In this document: piece by piece, positions 17,547 to 26,201 of the stretch
Layout of the letters: each line of letters opens with the position of its first letter
How positions within the stretch are numbered: the stretch's first letter is position 1
Assembly: GCF_028356935.1 (NCBI RefSeq)
Contig: NZ_CP102798.1
Location: forward strand, 1,426,001 to 1,490,000
Length of the DNA: 64,000 nucleotides
Direction of reading: 5' to 3'
Origin: Lysinibacillus sp. OF-1
GTDB taxonomy: Bacteria; Bacillota; Bacilli; Bacillales_A; Planococcaceae
Notes under the pieces: generated by a model
The model's input: only the letters and a program-made list of their open reading frames with translations
Databases searched by the model: none
Told to the model about the DNA's origin: nothing
Program-made: the position numbers and the translations under genes

Positions 17547-18049
17547 ATGTTGTTGAAAAAAGGTAATGTCAACGGCATAATAAGCAATTTTGTAAGGCGA
17601 GGGGTTGATTTCCGTTCCACCAGCGTCCTTTCCAGGGGGCGTCCGATGAGCCACTTCACTTACTGCGTTCGTTCCAGGGTCTCCTCTGTGACGCTGGATC
17701 CACTCCAATCAACCATTCTGCAAAAGTGTCTTTTCCTGAACAAAATAGCCCATTATTTATATTATAAGAGAGGATAGCCTCTCTTACTTTCAATGTGGAG
17801 AAGTGATGTGTGACAACACCCCTCCATAAAGAGTAGTAAAGACCTTTGCTAAAAAAGGCAATATTTTTGTGGGTTGGAGTGGAAGGCTACTTTCCCCCCG
17901 TGGGATAGCGAGACAGGCGAGCCTCTAAACGGAGCGGTAGCAGAGGAAGCGGCTCGGCGCTCGCCCACAGGAAAGCAAGTAGCCTACAACAGAAATCCTT
18001 TTTTACCTTTCATATAAATTCTATGGGTGGTTTTGTTTTTCAACACTAA
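17547..18049 (+). repeat. Dispersed repeat, copy B (complete, about 503 bp)
   Basis: The left tip ATGTTGTTGAAAAA and right tip TTTTTCAACACTAA form imperfect terminal inverted repeats (11 of 14). The interior aligns with copy C almost throughout, including the large stem-loop (17885-17984) whose outer arms are GGCTACTT and AAGTAGCC. It lies between convergent genes and carries no convincing gene. It is bracketed by two copies of the same hairpin. Confidence 0.9.
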
Positions 18050-18081
18050 GAAATCCAGTGAACATTCATTCACTGGATTTT
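18050..18081. terminator. Hairpin flanking repeat copy B, right version
   Basis: GAAATCCAGTGAA / TTCACTGGATTT with loop CATTCA, 14 bp from the MCP stop codon. It matches the left version apart from one inserted base in the loop and the final base. Confidence 0.8.
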
Positions 18082-18095
18082 GTTTGGTAAAGATA

Positions 18096-19757
18096 TTATA
18101 AGGTGAATTTTTTCAGCTCATGCATCAATGTATCTGTCATACCTTGCAGATCGTCAATTTTAGCGCTAATTTTTTGGAAGGCAAGTAACTGATCCTGTGT
18201 CGAAGCTGAAATTTCTTCTGTACCTGCTGCTGTTTCTTCTGTAATAGCTGAAATATTTTCTATCGTACTATTCACTTGCTGGCTCATTTCATTCGTTTGA
18301 ACCATTTCCTTTGTAAGGCTTTGTAAATCATGATGAATGTCTGCGATATGTGTCGCAATGACAGCAAATGATTGTTCCGTTTCTACCATTGAATGGGACT
18401 GTTCATTTGAAAGCTGATATCCTCGCTCAGCCGTAGTAAGAATATGTGAGATGCCATCCTGTATATGTGTGACCATAGAAGTGATTAAATTTGTTGCATT
18501 CTCCGTTTCAGAAGAAAGCTTTTTCACTTCCTCTGCGACAATGGCAAACCCCTTACCGGCTTCTCCAGCACGGGCAGCCTCAATGGCAGCGTTTAAAGCT
18601 AATAGATTTGTTTGGCTAGCAATAGTGTGGACAGCATTGGCCGCTCCTTCAATTTCTGAAGTGAATTGCGAAAATTGCGTAACAGCCTCTTTAATATCAA
18701 GTGATGTCGTCGAAATATCTTTTGCAATGGTTGATTGTTTTTCTAATGAATACTGACCATTTTGAACAGCCTCTAATGCCTGTTTACCATTGTTAGCGGA
18801 TTGCTCACTTGTTTGCATAACCCCCTTAAATTGGTCGGTCATATTATTCATAAGGATGGCCACAGATTGAATATCTTCTGACATCGTATAGCTACCTTTT
18901 GCTAATTCGTCAGTAGATGTGGCAATTTGATTACTGCTTTCATGAATATTTCTCATATGGCTTGTCACATCTTGTGTGAATACGTTAACATCCTTACCGA
19001 TATGATCGATGGATTGTACAGTACTTTTCAAATTATTCATCATCTGTGAAAAGCTTTCCGATAGTTGATCAATCTCGTATCGACTGTTTGGTTGATAGGA
19101 GAGTGTAGAGGTATCTATAGTTAAATCTCCTGTAGCTGCCCCCTGTGCACACTCTACAATCTGATTAATCGGTTTGGTAATTCTTTTTGCTGCCACATAG
19201 GAATAAATAATCGTTGCCAAAATTAATAGCACACTGCCGATGATTGTAGTGGTTGTAATAAAACCAATTTTTTGCTTTGTCACTTGTATCATCTCTTGAT
19301 ACCATTCGTTCGTTTCTTTTTTGAGCAAATGCATATCGTTTAAAATACCTTTAATTCGGATAGATTGCTTTTTTATTTCAGAGCGGTTGTTTTCTTGAAA
19401 GCCGCTTTCTGTAGCTTTTTCTAGGTCATCAAATTTATCAGAAATTTTGTCGATAATCTGTTGATGGTCAGGTATTCTTGTGAGAGCAGCCAATGCTTCT
19501 AAATTGCTTTTTGTTTCTTGTAAAATAGCAAGTGCTTCATTTTTATTCGCTTCACTATCTAAATAGGTATAATTATTTAATGATTGGCTGGCCACAACCA
19601 AACTTTGCTCCAGCTCTTTCACTGCAAGCAAAAGTTTCGTGTCATCCTGTGCGGTTGTTTGGATATTAAATGTTTGAATGATAATAAAGCCAATCATAGC
19701 CATAGCCAGTACGATTGGGATGAGTGTATTCATAAATAATTTTTTACGTAATGTCAC
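18096..19757 (-). CDS. Methyl-accepting chemotaxis protein
   Basis: 553 residues. Membrane segments lie at about 10-30 and 167-190, enclosing an alpha-helical extracellular domain of about 135 residues (four-helix-bundle type). HAMP follows (about 190-245), then the signalling domain with the conserved hairpin tip [32 protein letters not shown], of which the E-A-A-R-A-G core is diagnostic. It signals to CheA/CheW at the membrane. Its start overlaps the stop of the upstream BMP lipoprotein gene by 4 nt (ATGA), so the two are translationally coupled. That suggests the lipoprotein presents ligand to this receptor. Confidence 0.93.
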   Translation of the reverse strand: MTLRKKLFMNTLIPIVLAMAMIGFIIIQTFNIQTTAQDDTKLLLAVKELEQSLVVASQSLNNYTYLDSEANKNEALAILQETKSNLEALAALTRIPDHQQIIDKISDKFDDLEKATESGFQENNRSEIKKQSIRIKGILNDMHLLKKETNEWYQEMIQVTKQKIGFITTTTIIGSVLLILATIIYSYVAAKRITKPINQIVECAQGAATGDLTIDTSTLSYQPNSRYEIDQLSESFSQMMNNLKSTVQSIDHIGKDVNVFTQDVTSHMRNIHESSNQIATSTDELAKGSYTMSEDIQSVAILMNNMTDQFKGVMQTSEQSANNGKQALEAVQNGQYSLEKQSTIAKDISTTSLDIKEAVTQFSQFTSEIEGAANAVHTIASQTNLLALNAAIEAARAGEAGKGFAIVAEEVKKLSSETENATNLITSMVTHIQDGISHILTTAERGYQLSNEQSHSMVETEQSFAVIATHIADIHHDLQSLTKEMVQTNEMSQQVNSTIENISAITEETAAGTEEISASTQDQLLAFQKISAKIDDLQGMTDTLMHELKKFTL

Positions 19758-20740
19758 TGGCCATTCCCCTTTTCTGCAGTAACTTTTATCTTGCCCGAGA
19801 TAATGGCTTCTTGTGCCTTTTCAATGGCAGCCTGTTGCTCTGATGTTAGTTGAATGACACGAATATCAGCTAGTCCCACACCTTGATCTGCTAGCCCTAA
19901 TGCAAACGATTTTTGGGTAATTTTTCCGTCCTCTACTAATGTTTTAGCAAGTTGATAGACAGCAAGATCCACATTTTTTAGCATGGATGTGACAACCGTC
20001 TTTTCGGCAACAAAAAATTGATCGATATCAACACCCGCTGCATAAATCCCCATTTCCTCGGCCTTTTTAATGGCGCCGAAACCAGTAAAGCCAGCTGCAT
20101 GATAAATAAAATCAACGTTATTTTTTATATATTGATCTGCTATTGCTGCACCAGCCTGCGTGTCATCAAAGGTACCCGCATATTCGCTCATAATGTCAAT
20201 AGTTGGTTGTACATAACGAGCTCCTTCGATAAAGCCATTTTCAAAGTGATGAATAACAGGGGCATCTGCACCACCAATAAAGCCAATTTTCCCTGTCTTG
20301 CTTGTCATAGCAGCAACCATACCAACTAAAAAACTGCCTTCTTGTTCTTTAAAGGTAATCGAAATAATGTTGTCAACATCAGATTGCCCATCAATCAATA
20401 TGAATTGTTGGTCGGGATATTGTTTCGCAGTTTTCTCTAGTGCTTCCTGTACAGAGAAACCAAGACCAATGATGATATCATATTTTTCTGCTACAAGCTC
20501 GTTCAGCTTGTCCTCATAATTACCATCAGGAGCCTCTTTGTAATCAAACAAAATGCCAAGCTCATCTCGAGCCTTTTCGAGCCCTTTAAAAGCTGAATCA
20601 TTAAATGATTCATCGCCTAGTCCCGCGTCTGATAGTAAAACGCCTATCTTATATCCTTCAGTTGATGTCTCTGTCTGTGCGGATGAACAGCCTGTTAGCA
20701 ATAGACCCATCAAAAGAAAAGTAATCATCAATTTCTTCAA
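19754..20740 (-). CDS. BMP-family (Med/BmpA-like) substrate-binding lipoprotein
   Basis: 328 residues. The signal peptide ends in the lipobox LLTG-C (about Cys18), so it is tethered outside the membrane. The basic membrane protein fold is shown by [44 protein letters not shown] and [20 protein letters not shown] (key residues: DxSFND, GG, HxAG). Family members bind purine nucleosides for ABC uptake or act as sensors. No ABC permease or ATPase genes follow; the downstream partner is a chemoreceptor overlapping by 4 nt, so a sensory role is more likely than transport. Confidence 0.9.
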   Translation of the reverse strand: MKKLMITFLLMGLLLTGCSSAQTETSTEGYKIGVLLSDAGLGDESFNDSAFKGLEKARDELGILFDYKEAPDGNYEDKLNELVAEKYDIIIGLGFSVQEALEKTAKQYPDQQFILIDGQSDVDNIISITFKEQEGSFLVGMVAAMTSKTGKIGFIGGADAPVIHHFENGFIEGARYVQPTIDIMSEYAGTFDDTQAGAAIADQYIKNNVDFIYHAAGFTGFGAIKKAEEMGIYAAGVDIDQFFVAEKTVVTSMLKNVDLAVYQLAKTLVEDGKITQKSFALGLADQGVGLADIRVIQLTSEQQAAIEKAQEAIISGKIKVTAEKGNGQ

Positions 20741-20960
20741 AATGTTTGTACCTCCTGTTGTTTATAGCCTATATATCGGCAAAATGTGATTTTTTTTAGT
20801 CTGATGTCAGACTACAATGAAAATAAATTTTTATGTAGAGCATAAGAATAAATAGTCATTTCTATATACATAATAAGTTAATATTATAAACCTAGATGAC
20901 TAATTAAGTAATATATTTATGAAGGTTTCTACAGCAAGCTCTGTATGCCTAATCAATAAT

Positions 20961-20989
20961 AAAGCCTAACGCAGATAGCGTTAGGCTTT
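20961..20989. terminator. Hairpin flanking repeat copy C, left version
   Basis: AAAGCCTAACGC / GCGTTAGGCTTT with loop AGATA. It is identical over all 29 bases to the hairpin at 21502-21530. The stretch 20741-20960 before it holds the promoter region of the BMP gene and nothing else I can name. Confidence 0.8.
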
Positions 20990-21501
20990 CATGTTGTTGA
21001 AAAAAGGTAATGTCAACGGCATAATAAGCAATTTTGCAAGGCGAGGGGTTGATTTCCGTTCCGCCAGCGTCCTTTCCAGGGGGCGTCCGATGAGCCGCTT
21101 CACTCACTGCGTTCGCTCCAGGGTCTCCTCTGTGACGCTAAATCCCCTAGGAGTGACGCTGGTTCCACTCCAATCAACCATTCTGCAAAAGTGTCTTTTC
21201 CTGAACAAAATAGCCCATTATTTATAGTATAAGAGAGGATAGCCTCTTACTTTCAATTTGGAGAAGTGATGTGTGACAACACCCCTCCACAAAAGAGTAG
21301 TGAATACCTTCACTTTTTTATGGATTGGAGTGGAAGGCTACTTGACTCCCGTGGGATAGCGAGACAGGCGAGCCTCTAAACGGAGTGGTAGCGGTAGAAG
21401 CGGCTCGGCGCTCGCCCACAGGAAAGCAAGTAGCCTGCAACGGAAATCCTTTTTCACCTTTCACATAAATTCTATGGATGGTTTTGTTTTTCAACACTAT
21501 G
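20990..21501 (+). repeat. Dispersed repeat, copy C (complete, about 512 bp)
   Basis: Left tip CATGTTGTTGAAAAA and right tip TTTTTCAACACTATG are inverted repeats (13 of 15). The 100-nt internal stem-loop runs from GGCTACTTG (21336) to CAAGTAGCC (21435), and inside it GTGGG..AGCGAG and CTCGCCCAC also pair. The copy is highly similar to B, with a small internal insertion around 21146-21160. It is bracketed by two identical 29-bp hairpins. Confidence 0.9.
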
Positions 21502-21530
21502 AAAGCCTAACGCAGATAGCGTTAGGCTTT
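21502..21530. terminator. Hairpin flanking repeat copy C, right version; ulaA terminator
   Basis: Same 29 bases as 20961-20989. It lies 10 bp past the minus-strand stop of the PTS IIC gene and is probably the original terminator of that operon. Confidence 0.8.
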
Positions 21531-21540
21531 ACTATATGTT

Positions 21541-22809
21541 CTAAACAGCTCCGAATAATTTTAATAGATTAATAATAATAATGCCGATAACACCGAAATC
21601 TGAATCGCCAAAGGTTGTGCCTTCATAGCCGATGTCGCCCATAAAGATTAGGAGTATGGCTGGAATAAAGCTAATTAATAGACCATTAGCAAAGGCCCCA
21701 GACATGGCACCGATTCTGCCGCCTGTAGCATTGCCAAAGACGCCAGCTGCAGCTCCCGTGAAGAAATGGGGAACGAGGCCAGGAACAATCACTTTTAAAC
21801 CAATGAAGGGGAGGATAAACATAGAGACAAGTCCTGCTAAAAAACTAAAGATGAAACCAATGATGACAGCGTTTGGTGCAAAGGGGAAAATAGTTGGGCA
21901 ATCTAGTGCTGGTTTTGTGTTTGGGACAAGCTTATCAGCAATGCCTTTAAAGGCTGGAATAATTTCAGCAATTAACATACGGACACCCGCCAAAATAATA
22001 TAGACACCTGCAGCGAATGTGATCGCTTGCATAATAGCGAAAATAATAAAATTAGAGCCAGCTGATAATTGTGCCTCAATATAGGAGGGGCCTGCGAAAA
22101 GGGCAACAATGACAAAGAATACGCTCATTGTTAAAGAAATAGCGACAGAGGTATCTCGTAAAAAGCCTAATGATTTTGGAACCTGTATGTCCTCAGTTGA
22201 TTTCGTTTTATTACCAAAGAGCTTACCAATTTTTGCAGAAACATAGTAGCCAACACTGCCGAAGTGACCTACAGCAAAATCATCACTACCTGTTATTTGC
22301 CGAACAGTGGGTTGTAAAATGGCAGGGAACACTACCATACAAAGACCAAGAATGATAGACCCTACGATAATAAGAGGTGTACCACTCATTCCACCAACTG
22401 ACAATGAAGCCGCGATTAAACAAGCCATAAATAATGTATGATGCCCAGTTAAAAAGATATACTTTAATGGCGTAAATCGCGCAAATAATAGATTCATTAT
22501 CATACCAAATACCATTATCAATGCTGTAGCTGTACCAAAATTAGTCTGAGCAGCTGCCACGATGGCCTCGTTGTTGGGAATGACTCCCTGTACTTGAAAG
22601 GCATGATCAAACATTTTACTAAAATGGTCTAACGAGCCAATCAAGACAGTGGCACCAGCACCAAGAATGACAAAGCCCATAATTGTTTTGAATGTACCTG
22701 AAAGAACAGTGGAGCTAGATTTTTTTTGAATGAGTAAACCAATAAAAGCGAATAGGCCGACTAGTATAGCTGGTGTTCCTAAAATGTCATGCATGATAAC
22801 ATCCAACAT
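21541..22809 (-). CDS. ulaA: PTS ascorbate-type permease, EIIC component
   Basis: 422 residues with about ten to twelve membrane segments. Sequence features such as FLTGHHTLFMACLIAA, GHFGSVGYYVSAKIGKLFG and GGRIGAMSGAFANGLLISF are those of the UlaA/SgaT family, which transports L-ascorbate or related sugars coupled to phosphorylation. It is somewhat shorter than E. coli UlaA. It is the last gene of a IIA-IIB-IIC operon. No ascorbate-catabolic genes (ulaD-G type) are nearby, so the substrate is uncertain. Confidence 0.9.
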   Translation of the reverse strand: MLDVIMHDILGTPAILVGLFAFIGLLIQKKSSSTVLSGTFKTIMGFVILGAGATVLIGSLDHFSKMFDHAFQVQGVIPNNEAIVAAAQTNFGTATALIMVFGMIMNLLFARFTPLKYIFLTGHHTLFMACLIAASLSVGGMSGTPLIIVGSIILGLCMVVFPAILQPTVRQITGSDDFAVGHFGSVGYYVSAKIGKLFGNKTKSTEDIQVPKSLGFLRDTSVAISLTMSVFFVIVALFAGPSYIEAQLSAGSNFIIFAIMQAITFAAGVYIILAGVRMLIAEIIPAFKGIADKLVPNTKPALDCPTIFPFAPNAVIIGFIFSFLAGLVSMFILPFIGLKVIVPGLVPHFFTGAAAGVFGNATGGRIGAMSGAFANGLLISFIPAILLIFMGDIGYEGTTFGDSDFGVIGIIIINLLKLFGAV

Positions 22810-22842
22810 ATCAACACCTCATCCTATCCAAATTTTCCGTAC

Positions 22843-23106
22843 TTAAAGCAAAGGTTCTAGTTTTCCTTTTATTTCCACAATACTCATCATATTGACGATG
22901 CTCACAATGGTTCCATTGTCTTTCGCTAATTCATTCACAATGTCTGCTGCCCCTAAATAAATATCTGCTTTCTCCGCCTTTGCAGATGCTAAGTCTGTAT
23001 GGGTTACCTCAGCATTTATACCCAATGCCTCTAATGCCTTTTTTACATTCCATTCTAAAATCAAGCTACTACCTAAACCATTTCCACACACGACTAAAAT
23101 TTTCAT
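22843..23106 (-). CDS. ulaB: PTS EIIB component, ascorbate/lactose type
   Basis: 87 residues. The phosphocysteine lies in the N-terminal loop VVCGNGLGSS (Cys8). The small Rossmann-like IIB domain passes phosphate from IIA to the sugar held by IIC. It overlaps the IIA gene by 4 nt and is followed after 33 nt by ulaA, a clear operon. Confidence 0.9.
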   Translation of the reverse strand: MKILVVCGNGLGSSLILEWNVKKALEALGINAEVTHTDLASAKAEKADIYLGAADIVNELAKDNGTIVSIVNMMSIVEIKGKLEPLL

Positions 23107-23561
23107 CCTGGTGACTCCTTTGTCGTATATTGTTTGATTTTTTCACAAATCATGTCTGCATGCTGACAGGCAATCAGGCCTTCAATCTGGTCAGGGTCTT
23201 GTAATACTGCTGCCAAATCAGCTAACGCCTGTAGATGTGACGTATTGTCGATGGCAGCTAACACAATTAGTAAGTAAACAGGCTGATTAGGGTTAAAAAA
23301 AACAGGCTGTTGTAACCGGAGCAAACTCATGGCAAGCTCATGAACACCATCAGATGGCCGTGCATGGGGAATGGCCACTTTTGGTGTAATGACGATGTAG
23401 GAGCCATATTGCTCAATAGATTGAATCATGGCTTCGACATAGCGTTGCTCAATTTTATTTTGCTGTACTAATGGTCTTGCAGCTAAATGAATCGCTTCTT
23501 GCCACGAATGGACAAAGTTTGCAAGCTGTATACAATCCTTTGTCAGAAGCCTAGTTAGCAA
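23103..23561 (-). CDS. ulaC: PTS EIIA component, ascorbate/mannitol type
   Basis: 152 residues from a TTG start at 23561, chosen because AGGAGGG lies 6 nt upstream and the length then fits UlaC; an ATG 39 nt earlier has no site. The phosphohistidine is His66 in VAIPHARPSDGVHE. It takes phosphate from HPr. First gene of the PTS operon, downstream of a wrecked LysR gene. Confidence 0.87.
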   Translation of the reverse strand: MLTRLLTKDCIQLANFVHSWQEAIHLAARPLVQQNKIEQRYVEAMIQSIEQYGSYIVITPKVAIPHARPSDGVHELAMSLLRLQQPVFFNPNQPVYLLIVLAAIDNTSHLQALADLAAVLQDPDQIEGLIACQHADMICEKIKQYTTKESPG

Positions 23562-23622
23562 GGACAACCCTCCTTTCTTAAAAATATGCTCCCATTCCAT
23601 GTTATTACGACTACCTGTGGAA

Positions 23623-24300
23623 TTATGTCATAACAGGGGACATTTTTAATTGCTTTGCTACATCGTAAACCGACGTTTTGACAAATTCATCAAGGGTATG
23701 ATCTAAACGCGTTTTCGGATAAATCAACTGAATCTTTCTGTGAAGCGTCACATCATCTAAATCCTTCTTCATCAGTACACCCGATGTTAACTCCTCTTCT
23801 ATTAAGGCAATAGATAGAAAAGCCACGTTTTTTCCAAAGGTCAGCATTTTTTTATGATGCTCACAGAATCCAGCTCAATCGTATAAGTAGAAGGCTGGAA
23901 AGAGTCCATCCACTTCTCAATGAAGTGATTAGTGGAGCTAGAAGAGGTATGCAATAAAAGCTTATTTTTAAGAATATCTTCTTTGGTGCTGTCCTATTTA
24001 GTCGCTAGTTTGTGTGAAGGGCTAAATGCCAAAACAAGTGCATCTTCCCCAATTGTTTCGTAATGCAGGAAGGGATTTTCCTGTTGGGTCTCTATGATAA
24101 GCCCGAAATCTAATTCTTGAAGTGCTCTTTTTTTTCAATTTCAGGTGCTGTTTTTATGTCTAATGAAATGCGGATATCTGGTAAGCTGTTGAAACTTGAT
24201 GAATTAAATTTGGCATAAAAATATGAGCAGGTAAGCCACTTGCCCCAAAACATATCGTGATATACGCCTTCTCCTGCCAACGAAAGGTGTTTTGATTTTA
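23623..24300 (-). pseudogene. LysR-family regulator, decayed
   Basis: Reading the minus strand in pieces gives a LysR effector-binding domain: ITICFGASGLPAHIFMPNL, then QVSTAYPDIRISLDIKTAPEIE, then ALQELDFGLIIETQQENPF and AFSPSHKLAT, then FGKNVAFLSIALIEEEL to the end at KMSPVMT. There are at least two frameshifts (one in a run of T at about 24127-24134) and an in-frame stop after KLAT. The N-terminal DNA-binding helix-turn-helix is missing altogether. It sat directly upstream of the PTS operon in the same direction and was probably its regulator. Confidence 0.8.
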
Positions 24301-24408
24301 TTTGTCCCTTCAGTATGAAGACAGCTATATCGAGAAGAGATCTATTTTTATGTTACTATTTTTGAATAGTGAAGAGTGATTTTATGGTAATTAAGAGGAG
24401 GATATAAT

Positions 24409-25605
24409 ATGGTGCAAACAGTTATTTTAGAAGGATTTGAAAATCGTCAACTTATTACGACACAATCAAAAGTAGAGCCATATAATATGTATATTATGAG
24501 TAGAGATATAAGTGAAAGTTGGAGCTATTTAACTGGTTATTATGAAGGTATTGTTCGCTATAATTATCAACTTAATCAAGTTGATCAATTGCTAATTCCG
24601 AATGGATTTCAGTTATCAAGTAATTCTTTTTATAATGAATATTTTTATTGCAGCAGATTGATGTGGGAAGGAAAAACTGCAAATTTAATATTAAACCAAA
24701 TTGATTGCAAAAACCTAATTTTAAAAGATTCAATAACATTAAAAATAGAGGATAATAGTTCCAATCCTGAGAATTCTTCTTTATCTGAAACAGAGCTGTA
24801 TGGCTTGGGAGAAAGATATTTAGTTGTATGTGTACCACAGATAGAATCGCAAAAATTTACTAGGCACTCAAATTGTATTCTCGTAGATTTTTTAGAAAAT
24901 AAGTATTACTCAATACCTGAAAAAATAGGACAGGATGATACCTTTTTAAATGTTAATAACATAAAAGTAATTGATAAAAAAAATAAAAAATTCGTTTATT
25001 TTACAACTGGCTCATTATCCTACAGTAATAAAAAAAATGCATGGAATCATAGGGAAAAGGAAAATTCAAATTTTACTGAGAGCATTGTAATCATTGACTA
25101 TAATTTATTTATAGAACAAATAAAAAATGATTTGCCAATTTCAGAGACTTGTATAGTAGATCAATGTGATAATAGTGAAAGCTTTGTATTGGAAAATAAT
25201 AAAAACGAATGTGTTTATTGGTATAAACATAATCTTAGAGATGAAACATATATTTTGAAAATGTTTAATCCATTCAGTGAAAATTATCTAGAAAGAATTA
25301 TTGATGGGAAGTATGATGTCATCTATTTCTTTAATGATGATTTATATGGAGTAAAAGAAAGCGAACATACACAAGTATTATATGATGCCAGTAATAATAA
25401 GGAGTTATATACAGTAGGAAATTCAAGTTATTTCTATTATGGAAACAAAGAATGGATTGTTTTCTTTGAAAATCCAACTAATAGTTTTAATATGAAATGG
25501 ATTGTTTATGATTTAATTCATAACAAAGAAGTTGCTTCAATGGAAAGCCCTCATCCAACAGTAGATTATATTAAAGAAAATAATACGATTATATTTATAA
25601 AATAA
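24409..25605 (+). CDS. Hypothetical protein, possible beta-propeller
   Basis: 398 residues, no family recognised. AAGAGGAGG lies about 7 nt before the ATG, so it is likely translated. There is no signal peptide and no membrane segment. The sequence is rich in Asn, Tyr, Ser and Ile, with many short beta-like stretches that alternate with turns (for example LYGLGERYLVVCVPQ, KFVYFTTGSLSYSN, KEWIVFFENP), as in propeller-type repeats. The gene is clearly more AT-rich than its neighbours and sits between two decayed genes, which suggests acquisition by transfer. Confidence 0.6.
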   Translation: MVQTVILEGFENRQLITTQSKVEPYNMYIMSRDISESWSYLTGYYEGIVRYNYQLNQVDQLLIPNGFQLSSNSFYNEYFYCSRLMWEGKTANLILNQIDCKNLILKDSITLKIEDNSSNPENSSLSETELYGLGERYLVVCVPQIESQKFTRHSNCILVDFLENKYYSIPEKIGQDDTFLNVNNIKVIDKKNKKFVYFTTGSLSYSNKKNAWNHREKENSNFTESIVIIDYNLFIEQIKNDLPISETCIVDQCDNSESFVLENNKNECVYWYKHNLRDETYILKMFNPFSENYLERIIDGKYDVIYFFNDDLYGVKESEHTQVLYDASNNKELYTVGNSSYFYYGNKEWIVFFENPTNSFNMKWIVYDLIHNKEVASMESPHPTVDYIKENNTIIFIK

Positions 25606-25607
25606 TT

Positions 25608-25998
25608 GCCTCTCCTCTTTTTGCTTGGGGTATGGTAGCAGGGAGTACGAAGGGAGCCTATCATACTTTTGTCTCTTACGATACGGTTGATGCGAGTGTT
25701 GCCCAAAAATTGATTCTCGAAAATTCGGCAAAGAAATTGTAAATTGGCATTCAGAAGCATGGTATAAAAATACGTTAGCTCAGGTAGTAGAATATGGATT
25801 TGCTAATGCCATAACTTATAAAGAAGCTTTCTAGAGCAAGAAGCGTACAAAGGAGACATTATGGTGGAGCTTTCTACAAAAGCAGATAATGCCAACCAAG
25901 TGGCTGTTATCGAAAAGCAATGGTATGAGCAGCTATTATCTGCAGGCTACTTAAGTATAGATCAGCGTGGAAAAACCGCATTTGTCATGAATAAATAA
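25608..25998 (+). pseudogene. 3' fragment of an unrecognised gene, broken by two frameshifts
   Basis: Three reading frames join into one protein-like sequence: PLFAWGMVAGSTKGAYHTF...ENSAK, then EIVNWHSEAWYKNTLAQVVEYGFANAITYKEA, then LEQEAYKGDIMVELSTKADNANQ ending QRGKTAFVMNK. Shifts fall near 25735 and 25830. Only the C-terminal part exists; the start is lost to the preceding gene. I do not recognise the family. The rest of the spacer to 26190 shows no gene. Confidence 0.6.
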
Positions 25999-26201
25999 GT
26001 AAGAACATAATAAATTCGCAGCATTTTGAAACAATGAGAAAGATTTTGTATGCTCATTGATAGAATTGAGGCGAATTTTTCCTTTGTGAACAGAGATATT
26101 AAAAAAGTAGGTCTATGTTGTTCTAACTTTGATATTTTGGCTTACACTTACTATAGGACGAACTTTGGATGATATGAGGGGGAATTAACATAGCGAAGAA
26201 A

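Noticed and set aside
17547..17777. Reading frame of 76 codons at the left end of repeat copy B, and a similar one in copy C (20991-21227)
   Set aside because: No ribosome-binding site, Arg/Ser-rich shadow of a structured repeat, and the frames diverge between copies by indels.
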